63,143 nt of DNA from Chitinophagaceae bacterium (GTDB taxonomy: Bacteria; Bacteroidota; Bacteroidia; Chitinophagales; Chitinophagaceae), in the NCBI GenBank assembly GCA_947372235.1, contig CANBSW010000002.1:1-63143 (forward strand), in the 5' to 3' direction. The notes beneath the pieces were generated by a model. That model ran no database searches and was not told the DNA's origin. It was given only the letters and a program-made list of their open reading frames with translations. The stretch's first letter is position 1; each line of letters opens with the position of its first letter. This document shows, piece after piece, positions 26,434 to 35,998 of this stretch. Position numbers and translations under genes: made by a program.

Positions 26434-28221
26434 TTATGCCGAATAAATCCTCTCTATTGCATCCTTAAATTTCTCCATCACCACTTTTCTTTTCAGGCTC
26501 ATCTTCGGTGTCATCTCACCGGTTTCAATTGTCCACTCGCGGGGAAGGATCTCAAATTTTTTGATCTGCTCTACGTGGTTAAAATATTGATTGAAACTCC
26601 CTACAATTCCCCTGTACAGTTCCAATACTTTTGGGTGATGGATCACATCTTCATTGGTGGTGTAGTTGATTCCTTTTTCTTTCATCCAATCTTTTAATGT
26701 TGCAAACGAAGGAACAATCAATGCGCCTACAAATTTCTTTTCTGCACCCACAATCATGATCTGCTCTACAAACGGACTTTCTTTTAATTTGTTTTCGATA
26801 GGTTGTGGTGCCACATATTTACCACCGCTGGTTTTAAAGAGTTCTTTTTTACGATCAGTGATCTTTAAGAATTTTTGATTTTCAAACACACCAATATCGC
26901 CTGTATGCAGCCATCCGTCAATCACTGTTTCGGCAGTAAGATCGGGGCGTTTGTAATAGCCTTCCATTACGCATGGGCCATTTACGCAGATCTCACCGTC
27001 TTCTTCCAACTTTACCTGTATGCCATTGATCACGGGACCAACGGTTCCAAATTTGGTTCCTCCCTTTTCTGATCGGTTTACGGATATTACCGGACTATTT
27101 TCTGTTGGGCCATACCCTTCATACACAGGCACTTTTGCGGCATTAAAAATGCGCAACAGTTTTACCTGGCAGGCTGCACCTCCTGTTATCACAAAAGAAA
27201 CATTGCCACCCAAGGCCTCGCGCCATTTTGTGAAGATGAGCTTATTGGCGATAGAGAGTTGCATATTATACCATACGCCACCACTGATGCGGTTATCATA
27301 TTTCTCTGCCAGATCCACCGCCCAGTAAAATAATTTTCTTTTAATACCGGTTAATTCATTACCCTTTGCCATGATACGCTCAAATACTTTTTCAAGTAAT
27401 CGCGGTACCGTAGTAAATCCATTGGGTTTTACTTCGCGCAAATTATCGCCAATGGTTTCTAAACTTTCTGCATAATAAATGCTGATGCCACTGTACAGAT
27501 AAATATAGGTACAGGTTTTTTCGAAGATATGATTGAGTGGTAAAAAACTTAACACCCTTGTATCAGGTGCATCGTTAAATGGAAAACTTTCTTTGGAAAA
27601 CTGAACATTGGTATAAATATTTTTATGGCTCAGCATTACACCCTTTGGTGTGCCTGTTGTACCGGAAGTATAAATAATGGTGGCGAGATGTGAAGCCGGA
27701 ACATTTTGCTTTATAGTGACGATCTCCTGTAAAGCGGCATCATCTGCCAATGCAGTTACTTCTGTCCAGTTTGCAGCACCGGCAATATTATCAAATGTAT
27801 ATACCTGTTTGATAGAGGGTACATTGGCAAGCAGGTCTTTTACTTTCAGCAGTAATTCTTCACTGCTTACAAAAATGTATTTTACTGCCGCATCATTCAG
27901 AATAAATTCCAGTTCCAGCGGATTGGTGGTAGGGTAAACAGGAACCAGTATAGCACCCAATTGCTGCACAGCCAGATCTGTAAAAACCCATTCCGGCCGG
28001 TTATTGCTGATGATGGCAATTTTATCGCTGCCCTCCGGTGTCATATCATTACCACTAACACCCAGCTTGTGTAATCCGGCGCTTAAGCGGTTTACAGTAT
28101 CTGCCACCTGTTGGGTACTGTAACTAACCCATTGGCCATTTTCTTTGGCAGCCAGCATATCGGGCTTGGGAAAATGTTGCAGTTGATGATCTAAGCAATC
28201 AAAAAGTCTTTTAATGGTCAT
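26434..28221 (-). CDS. Long-chain fatty acid-CoA ligase (AMP-forming)
   Basis: Adenylate-forming enzyme activating fatty acids with ATP and CoA. The P-loop-like motif is IIYTSGTTGTPKGVMLSH; further motifs are VYEGYGPTENSPVISVN, DGWLHTGDIGVFE and KITDRKKELFKTSGGKYV. I use ATG at 28221 (MTIKRLFDCLDHQ, 595 residues); the frame runs 13 residues further upstream (MKERYRQLKTRLQ), which looks untranslated. It belongs to the FadD15-like soluble group common in Bacteroidota. It is a single gene on the minus strand; the TPR gene terminator lies before it. Confidence 0.93.
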   Translation of the reverse strand: MTIKRLFDCLDHQLQHFPKPDMLAAKENGQWVSYSTQQVADTVNRLSAGLHKLGVSGNDMTPEGSDKIAIISNNRPEWVFTDLAVQQLGAILVPVYPTTNPLELEFILNDAAVKYIFVSSEELLLKVKDLLANVPSIKQVYTFDNIAGAANWTEVTALADDAALQEIVTIKQNVPASHLATIIYTSGTTGTPKGVMLSHKNIYTNVQFSKESFPFNDAPDTRVLSFLPLNHIFEKTCTYIYLYSGISIYYAESLETIGDNLREVKPNGFTTVPRLLEKVFERIMAKGNELTGIKRKLFYWAVDLAEKYDNRISGGVWYNMQLSIANKLIFTKWREALGGNVSFVITGGAACQVKLLRIFNAAKVPVYEGYGPTENSPVISVNRSEKGGTKFGTVGPVINGIQVKLEEDGEICVNGPCVMEGYYKRPDLTAETVIDGWLHTGDIGVFENQKFLKITDRKKELFKTSGGKYVAPQPIENKLKESPFVEQIMIVGAEKKFVGALIVPSFATLKDWMKEKGINYTTNEDVIHHPKVLELYRGIVGSFNQYFNHVEQIKKFEILPREWTIETGEMTPKMSLKRKVVMEKFKDAIERIYSA

Positions 28222-28320
28222 TTGCAATCGGGTTTTTAGCTGGCGGTATCTTTCTTTCAATCTCTATATCTGCACCACCAGTATTTAAGGAGTTTCAAAT
28301 TAGGTAAATAAGCACAAATA

Positions 28321-28347
28321 AAAAAGCCGATGTTTTGCATCGGCTTT
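28321..28347 (-). terminator. Intrinsic terminator after the TPR gene
   Basis: In the minus sense AAAGCCGATG pairs with CATCGGCTTT (10 bp, 5-nt loop), followed by a run of U. It lies 19 nt after the stop of the TPR gene (28366), ending the DUF1015-TPR transcript before the acyl-CoA synthetase gene. Confidence 0.9.
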
Positions 28348-28365
28348 ACTTAAAAATATTACTGT

Positions 28366-29382
28366 TTAGCGGTTAAAGTAGTATTGCCCCACCGGTACTT
28401 TAAACACCCGACTGCCCTGAAATGCTTTAAACCCTTCCATCTCTTTATTATGTTTTTTTAACCAGGCATCATACGTATCCACCGGAATGGATGGCTGAAA
28501 CAACCAATATTGGTATGCTTCGAAAAGTCCCTGGCTCAAAAGATATTGTTGCTGCTCAAATAATCTGTAAGGAAATTGTTTTTGTTTGCTGCTGATCCAT
28601 TCAATAATAAAGCGTGTACGGATACTTAACAAGTCATCCATTCCAACCATTTTTGTTTTGGCAGAAGCTTTGGATAAAACATCGATCAAAGTCTTTTCAA
28701 ATATAGAAGCTGTTTTAGAATCTTTTAATTGCTGCAATGTGCCAGGAATTAAAAGGCTTTTATAAGCGATCAGCACCTGTGGTTTTATTTCTTCTGTCCG
28801 GGTTGAATAACTTTCGAGGTTTAAAAAGAATTCTCCATAAATAGCAGCCCGCAGCCAATCGCCTTTTCTGATATGGTATAAAGTGGCATTGTAATAATTA
28901 CTGCTGTAGCCGGGATCAACTTCAATTCCTTTTTCCCACTGAACAATCGCTTCATCTATCTCTTTATCCAGCGCATATATTTCTGCATACTCATTATAGA
29001 TCACTCCGCTATTAGGAAATTTTTTTAGTGCCTTTCTGTAAAGTACACCTGCTTCTTTGTAAGAGGCGATCTCTTTATACGCAAGCCCAAGTATTTGAAA
29101 AGCCTGTGGGTCCGCATTAGGATTTTCTACCATTTCCTTACCCACTTCAATGGCTCTTGAGAAATCTCTTTTTAAAAAATTGGTGTAACATAGGTCTTTT
29201 TGGATCTCAATATTATTGGGTTCTTTTTGCTTTGCTTTTTCGAAAAGAATGATGGCATTGTCAAAATCCCCACCCTGCATCAGTGTCCGCGCATTTTCCT
29301 GCATTACCTGTACTGTTTGTTCCTGTGCCTGCAAGTCGCAAACAAAACCCATCAGTAACAATAAAAGGAAAACATATTTCAT
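28366..29382 (-). CDS. Exported TPR-repeat protein
   Basis: The 338-residue product has a signal peptide (MKYVFLLLLLMGFVCDLQAQ) and at least four TPR-like repeats between residues 28 and 190 (ARTLMQGGDFDNAIILFEKA; LGLAYKEIASYKEAGVLYRKA; YAEIYALDKEIDEAIVQWEKG). The C-terminal 140 residues are helical and not recognisable. It is probably a periplasmic or outer-membrane-facing protein-interaction scaffold. It follows the DUF1015 gene by 31 nt on the same strand, so the two are likely co-transcribed. Confidence 0.85.
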   Translation of the reverse strand: MKYVFLLLLLMGFVCDLQAQEQTVQVMQENARTLMQGGDFDNAIILFEKAKQKEPNNIEIQKDLCYTNFLKRDFSRAIEVGKEMVENPNADPQAFQILGLAYKEIASYKEAGVLYRKALKKFPNSGVIYNEYAEIYALDKEIDEAIVQWEKGIEVDPGYSSNYYNATLYHIRKGDWLRAAIYGEFFLNLESYSTRTEEIKPQVLIAYKSLLIPGTLQQLKDSKTASIFEKTLIDVLSKASAKTKMVGMDDLLSIRTRFIIEWISSKQKQFPYRLFEQQQYLLSQGLFEAYQYWLFQPSIPVDTYDAWLKKHNKEMEGFKAFQGSRVFKVPVGQYYFNR

Positions 29383-29413
29383 GATTCAACATTGATGCCT
29401 GTTATAAAACAGG

Positions 29414-30649
29414 TTATTCGTAGATCAGGTGCGTTAACAATCCATCTCTCAGTTTTGGTTCAAACCATGTGCTTTTAGGAGGCATCACATTTCCATTATC
29501 GGCAATATCAAATAGTTGATCAATGGTTACCGGATACAGGCTGAATGCTGCTGCCATCTCTCCACTGTCAACTCTTTTTTCCAGTTCTGCCAGTCCGCGT
29601 ATACCCCCAACAAAATCGATGCGTTTATCTGTACGCTGGTCTTTAATGCCAAGTAGTTTATCCAAAATATTATTAGACAGAATCGTTACATCCAAAACAC
29701 CAATCGGATCAGTAGTATAAGTACCTGCTTTGGCGGTTAGTTTGTACCAGTTCTTATCCATATATAAACCAAAATCATGCAACTGTTCAGGTCGGTGTGC
29801 TTCGTTATTAACCAATTCTACCGTAAACTGCTTACTCAGTTCTTTGATAAAACTTTTTGGTGTTAACCCGTTCAAATCTTTCACCACACGGTTATAATCC
29901 ATGATGTATAACTGGTTGGAAGGGAAAAGCGTGGTTAAAAAATAATCGGCACCTTCTTTTGCATTTGTTCCCAAAGCTTTTCTCACTTTAGCCGCAGATG
30001 CTGCGCGATGGTGGCCATCCGCAATATAGGTGCATGGAATTTCTTTGTCGAAAATAGCCGTGATCTGTTTTGTAACCACATCGCTGCTTACGATCCAGAT
30101 AGTATGTTGTATGCCATCATCCGCAATAAAATCATACACTGCAGATTTGGTGGTTTTCCAGTCGTTGATCAGTTTATCAATTGCATCATGATTACGGTAT
30201 GCTAAAAAAACATTACCTGTTTGTGCACCTGATGTTTTGATATGATTGATCCTGTCCTGTTCTTTTTCAGGACGTGTAAATTCATGTTTTTTAATGATGT
30301 CTTTTTCATAGTCATCCACACTGCTTACACATACCAATCCGGTTTGTGCACGGCCATTCATGATCAGCTGGTAGATATAATAACATTCCTTTGATTCGCG
30401 GAATAAAATATCACGCTTAATAAATGCTGCGAGGTTTTCTTTCGCCTGTTCGTACACAGACATATCATGAACATCTACTGATTCGGGCAGATCAATTTCA
30501 CTTTTGGTGATATGTAAAAAAGAACTGTGGTTACCCTGCGCTTCCGTTTTTGCTTCTGCGCTGCTTAATACGTCGTATGGACGACTGGCTACCTGCTTAG
30601 CCAATTGTGGCTGTGGACGAAGTGCCTTGAACGGTTTTATGCTTGCCAT
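29414..30649 (-). CDS. DUF1015 family protein
   Basis: A 411-residue soluble protein with the family's opening (IKPFKALRPQPQ, ASRPYDVLSSAEA), the central YIADGHHRAASAAKV segment with two His and Asp that look metal- or substrate-binding, and the C-terminal PKSTWFEPKLRDGLLTHLI. The family is widespread, biochemically uncharacterised, and often near serine-biosynthesis genes; serC is 8 kb away here. No pathway assignment is made. Confidence 0.88.
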   Translation of the reverse strand: MASIKPFKALRPQPQLAKQVASRPYDVLSSAEAKTEAQGNHSSFLHITKSEIDLPESVDVHDMSVYEQAKENLAAFIKRDILFRESKECYYIYQLIMNGRAQTGLVCVSSVDDYEKDIIKKHEFTRPEKEQDRINHIKTSGAQTGNVFLAYRNHDAIDKLINDWKTTKSAVYDFIADDGIQHTIWIVSSDVVTKQITAIFDKEIPCTYIADGHHRAASAAKVRKALGTNAKEGADYFLTTLFPSNQLYIMDYNRVVKDLNGLTPKSFIKELSKQFTVELVNNEAHRPEQLHDFGLYMDKNWYKLTAKAGTYTTDPIGVLDVTILSNNILDKLLGIKDQRTDKRIDFVGGIRGLAELEKRVDSGEMAAAFSLYPVTIDQLFDIADNGNVMPPKSTWFEPKLRDGLLTHLIYE

Positions 30650-30707
30650 TGCGCAAATATCAGTAAATAATTATAAACGAAAAGTTATGAATGGGAGGAG
30701 GGATAGT

Positions 30708-30760
30708 TCAGGGTTCATAGTTCATGGTTTCAACTATTTACCATAAGTCATGAACCATTA
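30708..30760. repeat. Imperfect inverted repeat after the inositol-lipid operon
   Basis: The word GGTTCATAGTTCATGGTT (30712-30729) is partly repeated inverted at 30740-30757 (ACCATAAGTCATGAACCA). It lies in the 124-nt gap between the PAP2 gene and the DUF1015 gene and may mark the end of the operon transcript. Confidence 0.55.
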
Positions 30761-30773
30761 GCCAAATCCGCTG

Positions 30774-31739
30774 CTACTCTATGTTTCGGGCGAATGTTTG
30801 AACCAGTTTTCTGATAGTCCTATTATTTTTTACAAGCCATGTAAACAAACAAATGGCAGTTAGTGCGCAGACAATTCCGGCAATTACATCCAGTACATAA
30901 TGATGGCTATTATACACTGCCGAGAACCAGATACCCAACATCACAATAGCGAGCAATATGCAGACTTTCCCCAGTTTATTTTTAATAGCATGATATAATA
31001 CGATCACAGGATAAGCGGAATGAAGCGATGGCATAGCAGCAAATACATTGGAGCTTTTATTGTATAAGGAATGAAAAACATCAGTATTGAAGTAGGTATC
31101 AAATCTTTCCAGTCCTGCAGTATTTCCTTTGGTGAAGGGTAAAAAATCAAATCCATGTTGTTGTATATACCATGGCGGTGCTGCGGGATAAATATAGTAG
31201 ATCACAAACCCGATCAGGTTTACCAGAAAAAAAGTGAGCGAAAAATGAAGGGATGCCATCCGGTTCTTAAAAAATAAATACGTTGCAAATGCAAGTGGAA
31301 CCGGCATCCAGGAAAGATAGAATGTTCCTGTTAATACATCCAGCAAAGTGTTGTGGTGTATTAACCAGTATTCATTGGGGGTGAGAATATTACTATTGGT
31401 ATTGATACCGAATAATTTTTTTTCTGTCTGGTACAGAGATTCTATGTGAACAGTATTGAAGAGGTAATTTGGAGCCGCTTTCATGAAATCGAAAATGATC
31501 CAGAAAACAATAAAAACAGAAAAGCCAGTTACGAATTTTCGGGAAAGGGTAGATGAAAAATATAGTACATTAAAAAACACAACCAGATAAATCTCATCTA
31601 TTCTGAAACCGATCAGCCAATAAGCAAGTAATAAATACGCAACCGTAATGGCTGCGATCAATAACACCCGTTTAAAAGCGAACAATGATTCCGTTTGCTG
31701 TACTGAGGGGTTATTCATATCAGGGTTTAAATCTTTCAA
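30774..31739 (-). CDS. PAP2/AUR1-type inositolphosphotransferase (candidate inositol phosphorylceramide synthase)
   Basis: A 321-residue membrane protein with about six membrane segments. Lipid phosphatase motifs of the AUR1 type are visible: YPAAPPWY (184-191), AMPSLHSAYP (235-244) and NSHHYVLD (277-284), giving the catalytic His pair and Asp. AUR1-like members move phosphoinositol from phosphatidylinositol to ceramide rather than hydrolyse phosphate. The neighbours make inositol phosphate and phosphatidylinositol phosphate, which favours that role; this parallels the Bacteroides thetaiotaomicron BT_1522-BT_1526 cluster. It overlaps the upstream CDP-alcohol transferase gene by 20 nt, so it is translationally coupled. 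A plain PAP2 phosphatase is the alternative. Confidence 0.83.
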   Translation of the reverse strand: MKDLNPDMNNPSVQQTESLFAFKRVLLIAAITVAYLLLAYWLIGFRIDEIYLVVFFNVLYFSSTLSRKFVTGFSVFIVFWIIFDFMKAAPNYLFNTVHIESLYQTEKKLFGINTNSNILTPNEYWLIHHNTLLDVLTGTFYLSWMPVPLAFATYLFFKNRMASLHFSLTFFLVNLIGFVIYYIYPAAPPWYIQQHGFDFLPFTKGNTAGLERFDTYFNTDVFHSLYNKSSNVFAAMPSLHSAYPVIVLYHAIKNKLGKVCILLAIVMLGIWFSAVYNSHHYVLDVIAGIVCALTAICLFTWLVKNNRTIRKLVQTFARNIE

Positions 31740-33042
31740 CGATCTCTTTTCCGGTTGTTACATCCGTTCCTTTCATTTCCATGTAAACAATATTTGGCGA
31801 CCAGAAACTACCGCCATCTACTTTCAAAAAGATCCGGTTTAACAGTGCCTGTTTTTGATTAATGGTTGCAAACACATGATATTTATTATCCTTGGGAGAT
31901 TGCATTAAAGTGAGCATTTGTTTCTTATAAGAAACAAAATGCAGTTTATAGGAACCGTTTCCCTGCGGTAATGATTTGATGCCGTAGGCAAATACCCTTT
32001 GGATATAATTCAGTTCTTTACGCATACCGCCTTCTGAATAACGGATCCAAAATACATGCACCGGTGCTTCAGGATCGGGTTGCCCTTTTTTATCAAGGTT
32101 CAACTCACAAACAATGGTATTGGTATTGGAGGTACGCTGTAAATAAAACAATTGATTAGGATTACCGCCCGGCACCGGAAAAGTATCCTGCGGATCCGCT
32201 GACACAGCAGCGATTAACAAAGGCAGTGCTTTTGTTTTTACTACAGGGGATGATTTATAGGTAAATGCAAAACCAGTCAGGATCAATAATCCAAAACCAA
32301 TCAACAATGTTTTAGAAGTATTGCCGCTTGAACCGGTATTTCTCTCTTCCAGTGTTTTCTTTGCACCCATTAAACGTTTAATCGCTGTTACATTGGTAAG
32401 CACTGCCATTAATACAATGGGAAGTGTGAAAATAGAAATGGTTTCCAAAATGTGTTTAGACATTCCATTGATATACCATTTGTGATCGCCGCCAAGATAA
32501 TGACTGGTAACGCCACAACAAATAGCAGATACCCCAATTAAAATAACCCTTTCAGGCCGCTGCATTAACCCGTCTTTACATTCAATGCCCAATCCTTCTG
32601 CGCGTGCACGTGTATAACTCACCATCATCGATCCGATCATGGCGATGAAAGCAAAAATGGAGCTTAAAAAATAATGATGTCCCACGAGGTAATAACAGAT
32701 CCCGAAAAACATTACCAGTTCACTGTATCTGTCAATTACAGAATCAAACAAAGCACCAAAAGCAGAGCCCATATTACCCAATCTTGCCACCTGCCCATCC
32801 AGCATATCAAACAAACCTGCAAAAAGAATTAATGCGCCGGCCCATCCTACATAAGAAAGATCACCACGGTTGCCCTCTTCTGCGCCTACAATAAAGATCA
32901 CTGTTACACCTACATTTAAAATAAAGCCGATCACCGTTACCATATTGGGTGTTAATCCCATTTTGATAAGCAGTTTAACAAAAGGATCTATTACCACATA
33001 AATACCTTTCTGCAATCTTGTTCTTAGCGGAAGTCTTTCCAT
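31720..33042 (-). CDS. CDP-alcohol phosphatidyltransferase fused to a DUF4833-like domain
   Basis: I start at ATG 33042 (MERLPLRTRLQKG, 440 residues); the frame continues 29 residues upstream but there overlaps the preceding gene. The N-terminal half is a CDP-alcohol phosphatidyltransferase with the complete motif D82-G-x2-A-R87-x8-G96-x3-D100-x3-D104 and six membrane segments, matching phosphatidylinositol-phosphate synthases. A further membrane segment (TLLIGFGLLILTGFAF) leads to a roughly 170-residue extracytoplasmic domain (NQLFYLQRTSNTNTIVCELN onward) that looks like DUF4833. It would join CDP-diacylglycerol with inositol phosphate supplied by the operon's MIPS. The fusion is unusual; the role of the appended domain is unknown. 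Confidence 0.85.
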   Translation of the reverse strand: MERLPLRTRLQKGIYVVIDPFVKLLIKMGLTPNMVTVIGFILNVGVTVIFIVGAEEGNRGDLSYVGWAGALILFAGLFDMLDGQVARLGNMGSAFGALFDSVIDRYSELVMFFGICYYLVGHHYFLSSIFAFIAMIGSMMVSYTRARAEGLGIECKDGLMQRPERVILIGVSAICCGVTSHYLGGDHKWYINGMSKHILETISIFTLPIVLMAVLTNVTAIKRLMGAKKTLEERNTGSSGNTSKTLLIGFGLLILTGFAFTYKSSPVVKTKALPLLIAAVSADPQDTFPVPGGNPNQLFYLQRTSNTNTIVCELNLDKKGQPDPEAPVHVFWIRYSEGGMRKELNYIQRVFAYGIKSLPQGNGSYKLHFVSYKKQMLTLMQSPKDNKYHVFATINQKQALLNRIFLKVDGGSFWSPNIVYMEMKGTDVTTGKEIVERFKP

Positions 33043-33070
33043 TAACAGTTTCTTTTCTAAATCAAAATAA

Positions 33071-35623
33071 CTAAAAATCAAACTTAAACCTTGCACGCAC
33101 ACCCCATGTTGCAACATATGGGTTTTCAAGATAGTTAAACCTTTTTACGAGGTCAACCCTGATCAGTTTAAATATATTGGTAACACCTACACTTCCTTCT
33201 ATATAAGGTTTCTTCTCCAGCGAAAAAGTGGTTGGCGAGCCTTCAAATACCGGGTATTTGATGAGTGAAGGATCTTTGGATGGATTATTCTCATCCCTTA
33301 CACCACCATATAACATCTTCATAGAAACTACTTCGCGCAATTTCAGTTTCTTTAGTAAAGGTACCCTGTTAAAGAACAGCCCGTTAAAATGATGATCAAT
33401 ATTTACTGCGATAAAATGATCACTCACAAACTCCTGAAAATTCATCAGGTTATAAGAGTTTAACTGGTAAGCATACGTTTGATTGGCGTGGTGGATCGTC
33501 ATTAAAGGATATGGCAATTTTCCGAAGATATAACCACCTTCTATTACCAGATCGCTATAGCCCAGTTGCGACATATATGCACGTTTTTCCATCCTTGCAC
33601 TGATGTTTTGGTAATTATACCCACTATTAAAAAGGCCTTTTACCCCGGCAATTGCCCTAAAAGTGAAAATGGGATATTTATTTATGATAGGGATCCTGAA
33701 TACCTTTCCCTGGTAAAACTGTTCATGTGGTGCCCAACGCAATTCTGCTGAGAATTCACTGGTGATCAGTTTATCTACATTTACCGTTGCTCCATTCTCT
33801 ACTTTTGTGTAAATGATAGAGCCTGCCGGTTCCTGCTTCCAGTTCTTAAACCCTAATGAATAAGAAAGGTGATTATCAAATTCATGAACATAATCAATTT
33901 TAAAATTGCTGTTGTATGTCCATTTATCATTCTTACCCCTTTTAAAGGATAAAAGAAAATTATCTTCCGATACAAACTGAAGCTCCTGCCCGGGAATTTT
34001 GGTGTCATGCTGGTATCCCACTTTAATATAATTCAGTGGATAACCATAAATGGATTTGTTGTTGAGCGAATACGTACTGCTCAGAAAATATTTCCATTTC
34101 TCATCTTTGAAACCATATGCACCATATCCTTCAAAATAAATTCGCTTACTCAGTTTGGGTGTTGTTCTTCCACCCAATCTCAATTTAAACCCTTCAATCG
34201 GATTAAAGCTGTAGAAAGCCGCGGCCGGCCCCAGTTCAAAGCCACCAAACTGTGTGTATCCGGCTAACAGAAAAGAAAGAAACGCCAGCGTTCTGCGGAA
34301 AGAAGGCATTTTTTCAAGACTATCAATATTGCTGTAAATTTTTGATTCAATTTTCGTCAGGGTATCATGCCGGTTCTTTTGCCAGAAAGTATCTGTGTGT
34401 TGATCTACATCTGCTACTTTCACTGTGGCCGCTCCATCATACAAAGTATCGGGTAATGGTTTATTAATGGCAAAGTTTTTAAACGAAACCGTACGTTCTC
34501 CAAAAAAACCGGTACCGGAGTTTTTGGTTACGCTTGCATCGGCTGCAACCACGCTTTTACTGAGGTGATAACGGCTGTCTTCACTTTTTTCAAAATCAAG
34601 GTCAATATGCAGTTCCCTTACCCAGTTCAGATTGGCATTCTTACTCAGGAACATATTGATTTTCTGAACCGCATAATTTCCATCCAGTGTAATAAACATG
34701 TTCCCCCTGAATAAAAGATCATTGGTATTTCTTGGAGTAAAATATAGTTTGATCAGTTTTTGTCCGTTGGCATCCGTAATGGTATCGCGGATATAATACA
34801 TGTAAAAAGTAGGACCAAGATCTGAGATCGGGCTCAAAAACTGGTAGGTAAACAAAGGGATATCATTATCATAGATATCTACATCCATGATCAAACGGTT
34901 CAGGTATTGGCTTACACCTGCATTATCAATATACTCACCAAAATTCACACGCTTCTCTCCCGTAACAATGGTTTTTGTTTTCTCTGGTTTCTTACGGAAA
35001 TATTTTTTAGACAGGGTTTCTTCCAGGTAAACCGGTAATAATGATTTGCCTTCTACTTTGGTGGTATCCCTGTTTTCAAAAAGGAATTTGTAATTCTTGA
35101 GCAGTTTTGAATTGGTTATTTTATCAGAAACATTACTAACAGATACTTCCATTTTTTCATACTGGTCGTACTGCACATAATCATAATGTTCTGTTCGGTT
35201 AATTGGTTTATTATCAATTACACGTTTGATCAATTCAACAGCCGGGTTGCCTTTATTTTTATAGGATGCTCTTTTATTAGTGCTTACCGTTACGTTATTT
35301 ATGGCTTTTGGATCAAACTCCATTGCCACATTTATGGTTTGAGTAGTGTTAGGTATAATGGTCTTAACCACCATTTTATAACCAACATAAGTGATCTGTA
35401 CCGTAGGATTGGTTCCTGTTGACCGGAGTGTATATTTTCCTAAACTATCAGTAACCGTTCCCCGGCCACCTTTAAAAACAACACTTACATATTGCAAAGG
35501 TTGTTTGCTGATCATATCAGTAACCACACCCTGCACAACGGTTTGTGCAAAGCCATGCATCCATCCCATTAATAGTAACAGAATCACCAACCCGCCACTT
35601 CTCATTTTACTTTTCATTCTCAA
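33071..35623 (-). CDS. Outer-membrane DUF5686 / CarboxypepD_reg-like protein
   Basis: An 850-residue exported protein. The signal peptide ends at GFAQ near residue 27; a carboxypeptidase-regulatory-like beta-sandwich follows (VVQGVVTDMISKQPLQYVSV at 29-48, to about 110). The remainder is DUF5686-like with many alternating aromatic beta-strands and ends in a C-terminal Phe strand (VRARFKFDF), typical of an outer-membrane beta-barrel. It lies directly between GtrA and the CDP-alcohol transferase in the inositol-lipid run (0-1 nt and 28 nt gaps). Its involvement in lipid export or surface display is inferred only from position. Confidence 0.85.
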   Translation of the reverse strand: MRMKSKMRSGGLVILLLLMGWMHGFAQTVVQGVVTDMISKQPLQYVSVVFKGGRGTVTDSLGKYTLRSTGTNPTVQITYVGYKMVVKTIIPNTTQTINVAMEFDPKAINNVTVSTNKRASYKNKGNPAVELIKRVIDNKPINRTEHYDYVQYDQYEKMEVSVSNVSDKITNSKLLKNYKFLFENRDTTKVEGKSLLPVYLEETLSKKYFRKKPEKTKTIVTGEKRVNFGEYIDNAGVSQYLNRLIMDVDIYDNDIPLFTYQFLSPISDLGPTFYMYYIRDTITDANGQKLIKLYFTPRNTNDLLFRGNMFITLDGNYAVQKINMFLSKNANLNWVRELHIDLDFEKSEDSRYHLSKSVVAADASVTKNSGTGFFGERTVSFKNFAINKPLPDTLYDGAATVKVADVDQHTDTFWQKNRHDTLTKIESKIYSNIDSLEKMPSFRRTLAFLSFLLAGYTQFGGFELGPAAAFYSFNPIEGFKLRLGGRTTPKLSKRIYFEGYGAYGFKDEKWKYFLSSTYSLNNKSIYGYPLNYIKVGYQHDTKIPGQELQFVSEDNFLLSFKRGKNDKWTYNSNFKIDYVHEFDNHLSYSLGFKNWKQEPAGSIIYTKVENGATVNVDKLITSEFSAELRWAPHEQFYQGKVFRIPIINKYPIFTFRAIAGVKGLFNSGYNYQNISARMEKRAYMSQLGYSDLVIEGGYIFGKLPYPLMTIHHANQTYAYQLNSYNLMNFQEFVSDHFIAVNIDHHFNGLFFNRVPLLKKLKLREVVSMKMLYGGVRDENNPSKDPSLIKYPVFEGSPTTFSLEKKPYIEGSVGVTNIFKLIRVDLVKRFNYLENPYVATWGVRARFKFDF

Positions 35624-35995
35624 TTATTTAAACACAAATCTTTTTTGCAGCATATAATTATAAAAGATACCAACCATGATAGATACGAGTATTTTAGAAA
35701 CCAGGTAACTCAATCCCGCATAATTAGTTAACAGAAAAACGCCAGCGGAAACCAAAACCAGATTTCCCATCCAGACCATGATATATTTAAAGGCCTGAAA
35801 ATGAATCTTTTTATCATGTGCTTTGAATACCCATGAACGGTTCATCAAAAAGTTTATAACGCCCCCGCTTACCGTTCCCAAAACACTTGCCAGCAGGTAC
35901 CAGCAATGGAACACTTCTTTTAATACCACAGTAATACCAAAATCAACCAGTGTGGCTGTTAGCGATGCTGCCTGTGCTTTAACAAATGTTGCCAT
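35624..35995 (-). CDS. GtrA-like four-helix membrane protein
   Basis: A 123-residue protein with four predicted membrane helices and the family landmarks GGVINFLMNRSWVF and NYMLQKRFVFK. GtrA proteins are thought to help flip or present prenyl-linked sugars, or to assist glycosyl transfer. It is wedged between the PgpA-like gene (3 nt gap) and the DUF5686 gene, so it is almost certainly co-transcribed. In this context it may act on inositol-lipid headgroups; that is inference. Confidence 0.85.
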   Translation of the reverse strand: MATFVKAQAASLTATLVDFGITVVLKEVFHCWYLLASVLGTVSGGVINFLMNRSWVFKAHDKKIHFQAFKYIMVWMGNLVLVSAGVFLLTNYAGLSYLVSKILVSIMVGIFYNYMLQKRFVFK

Positions 35996-35998
35996 AGT

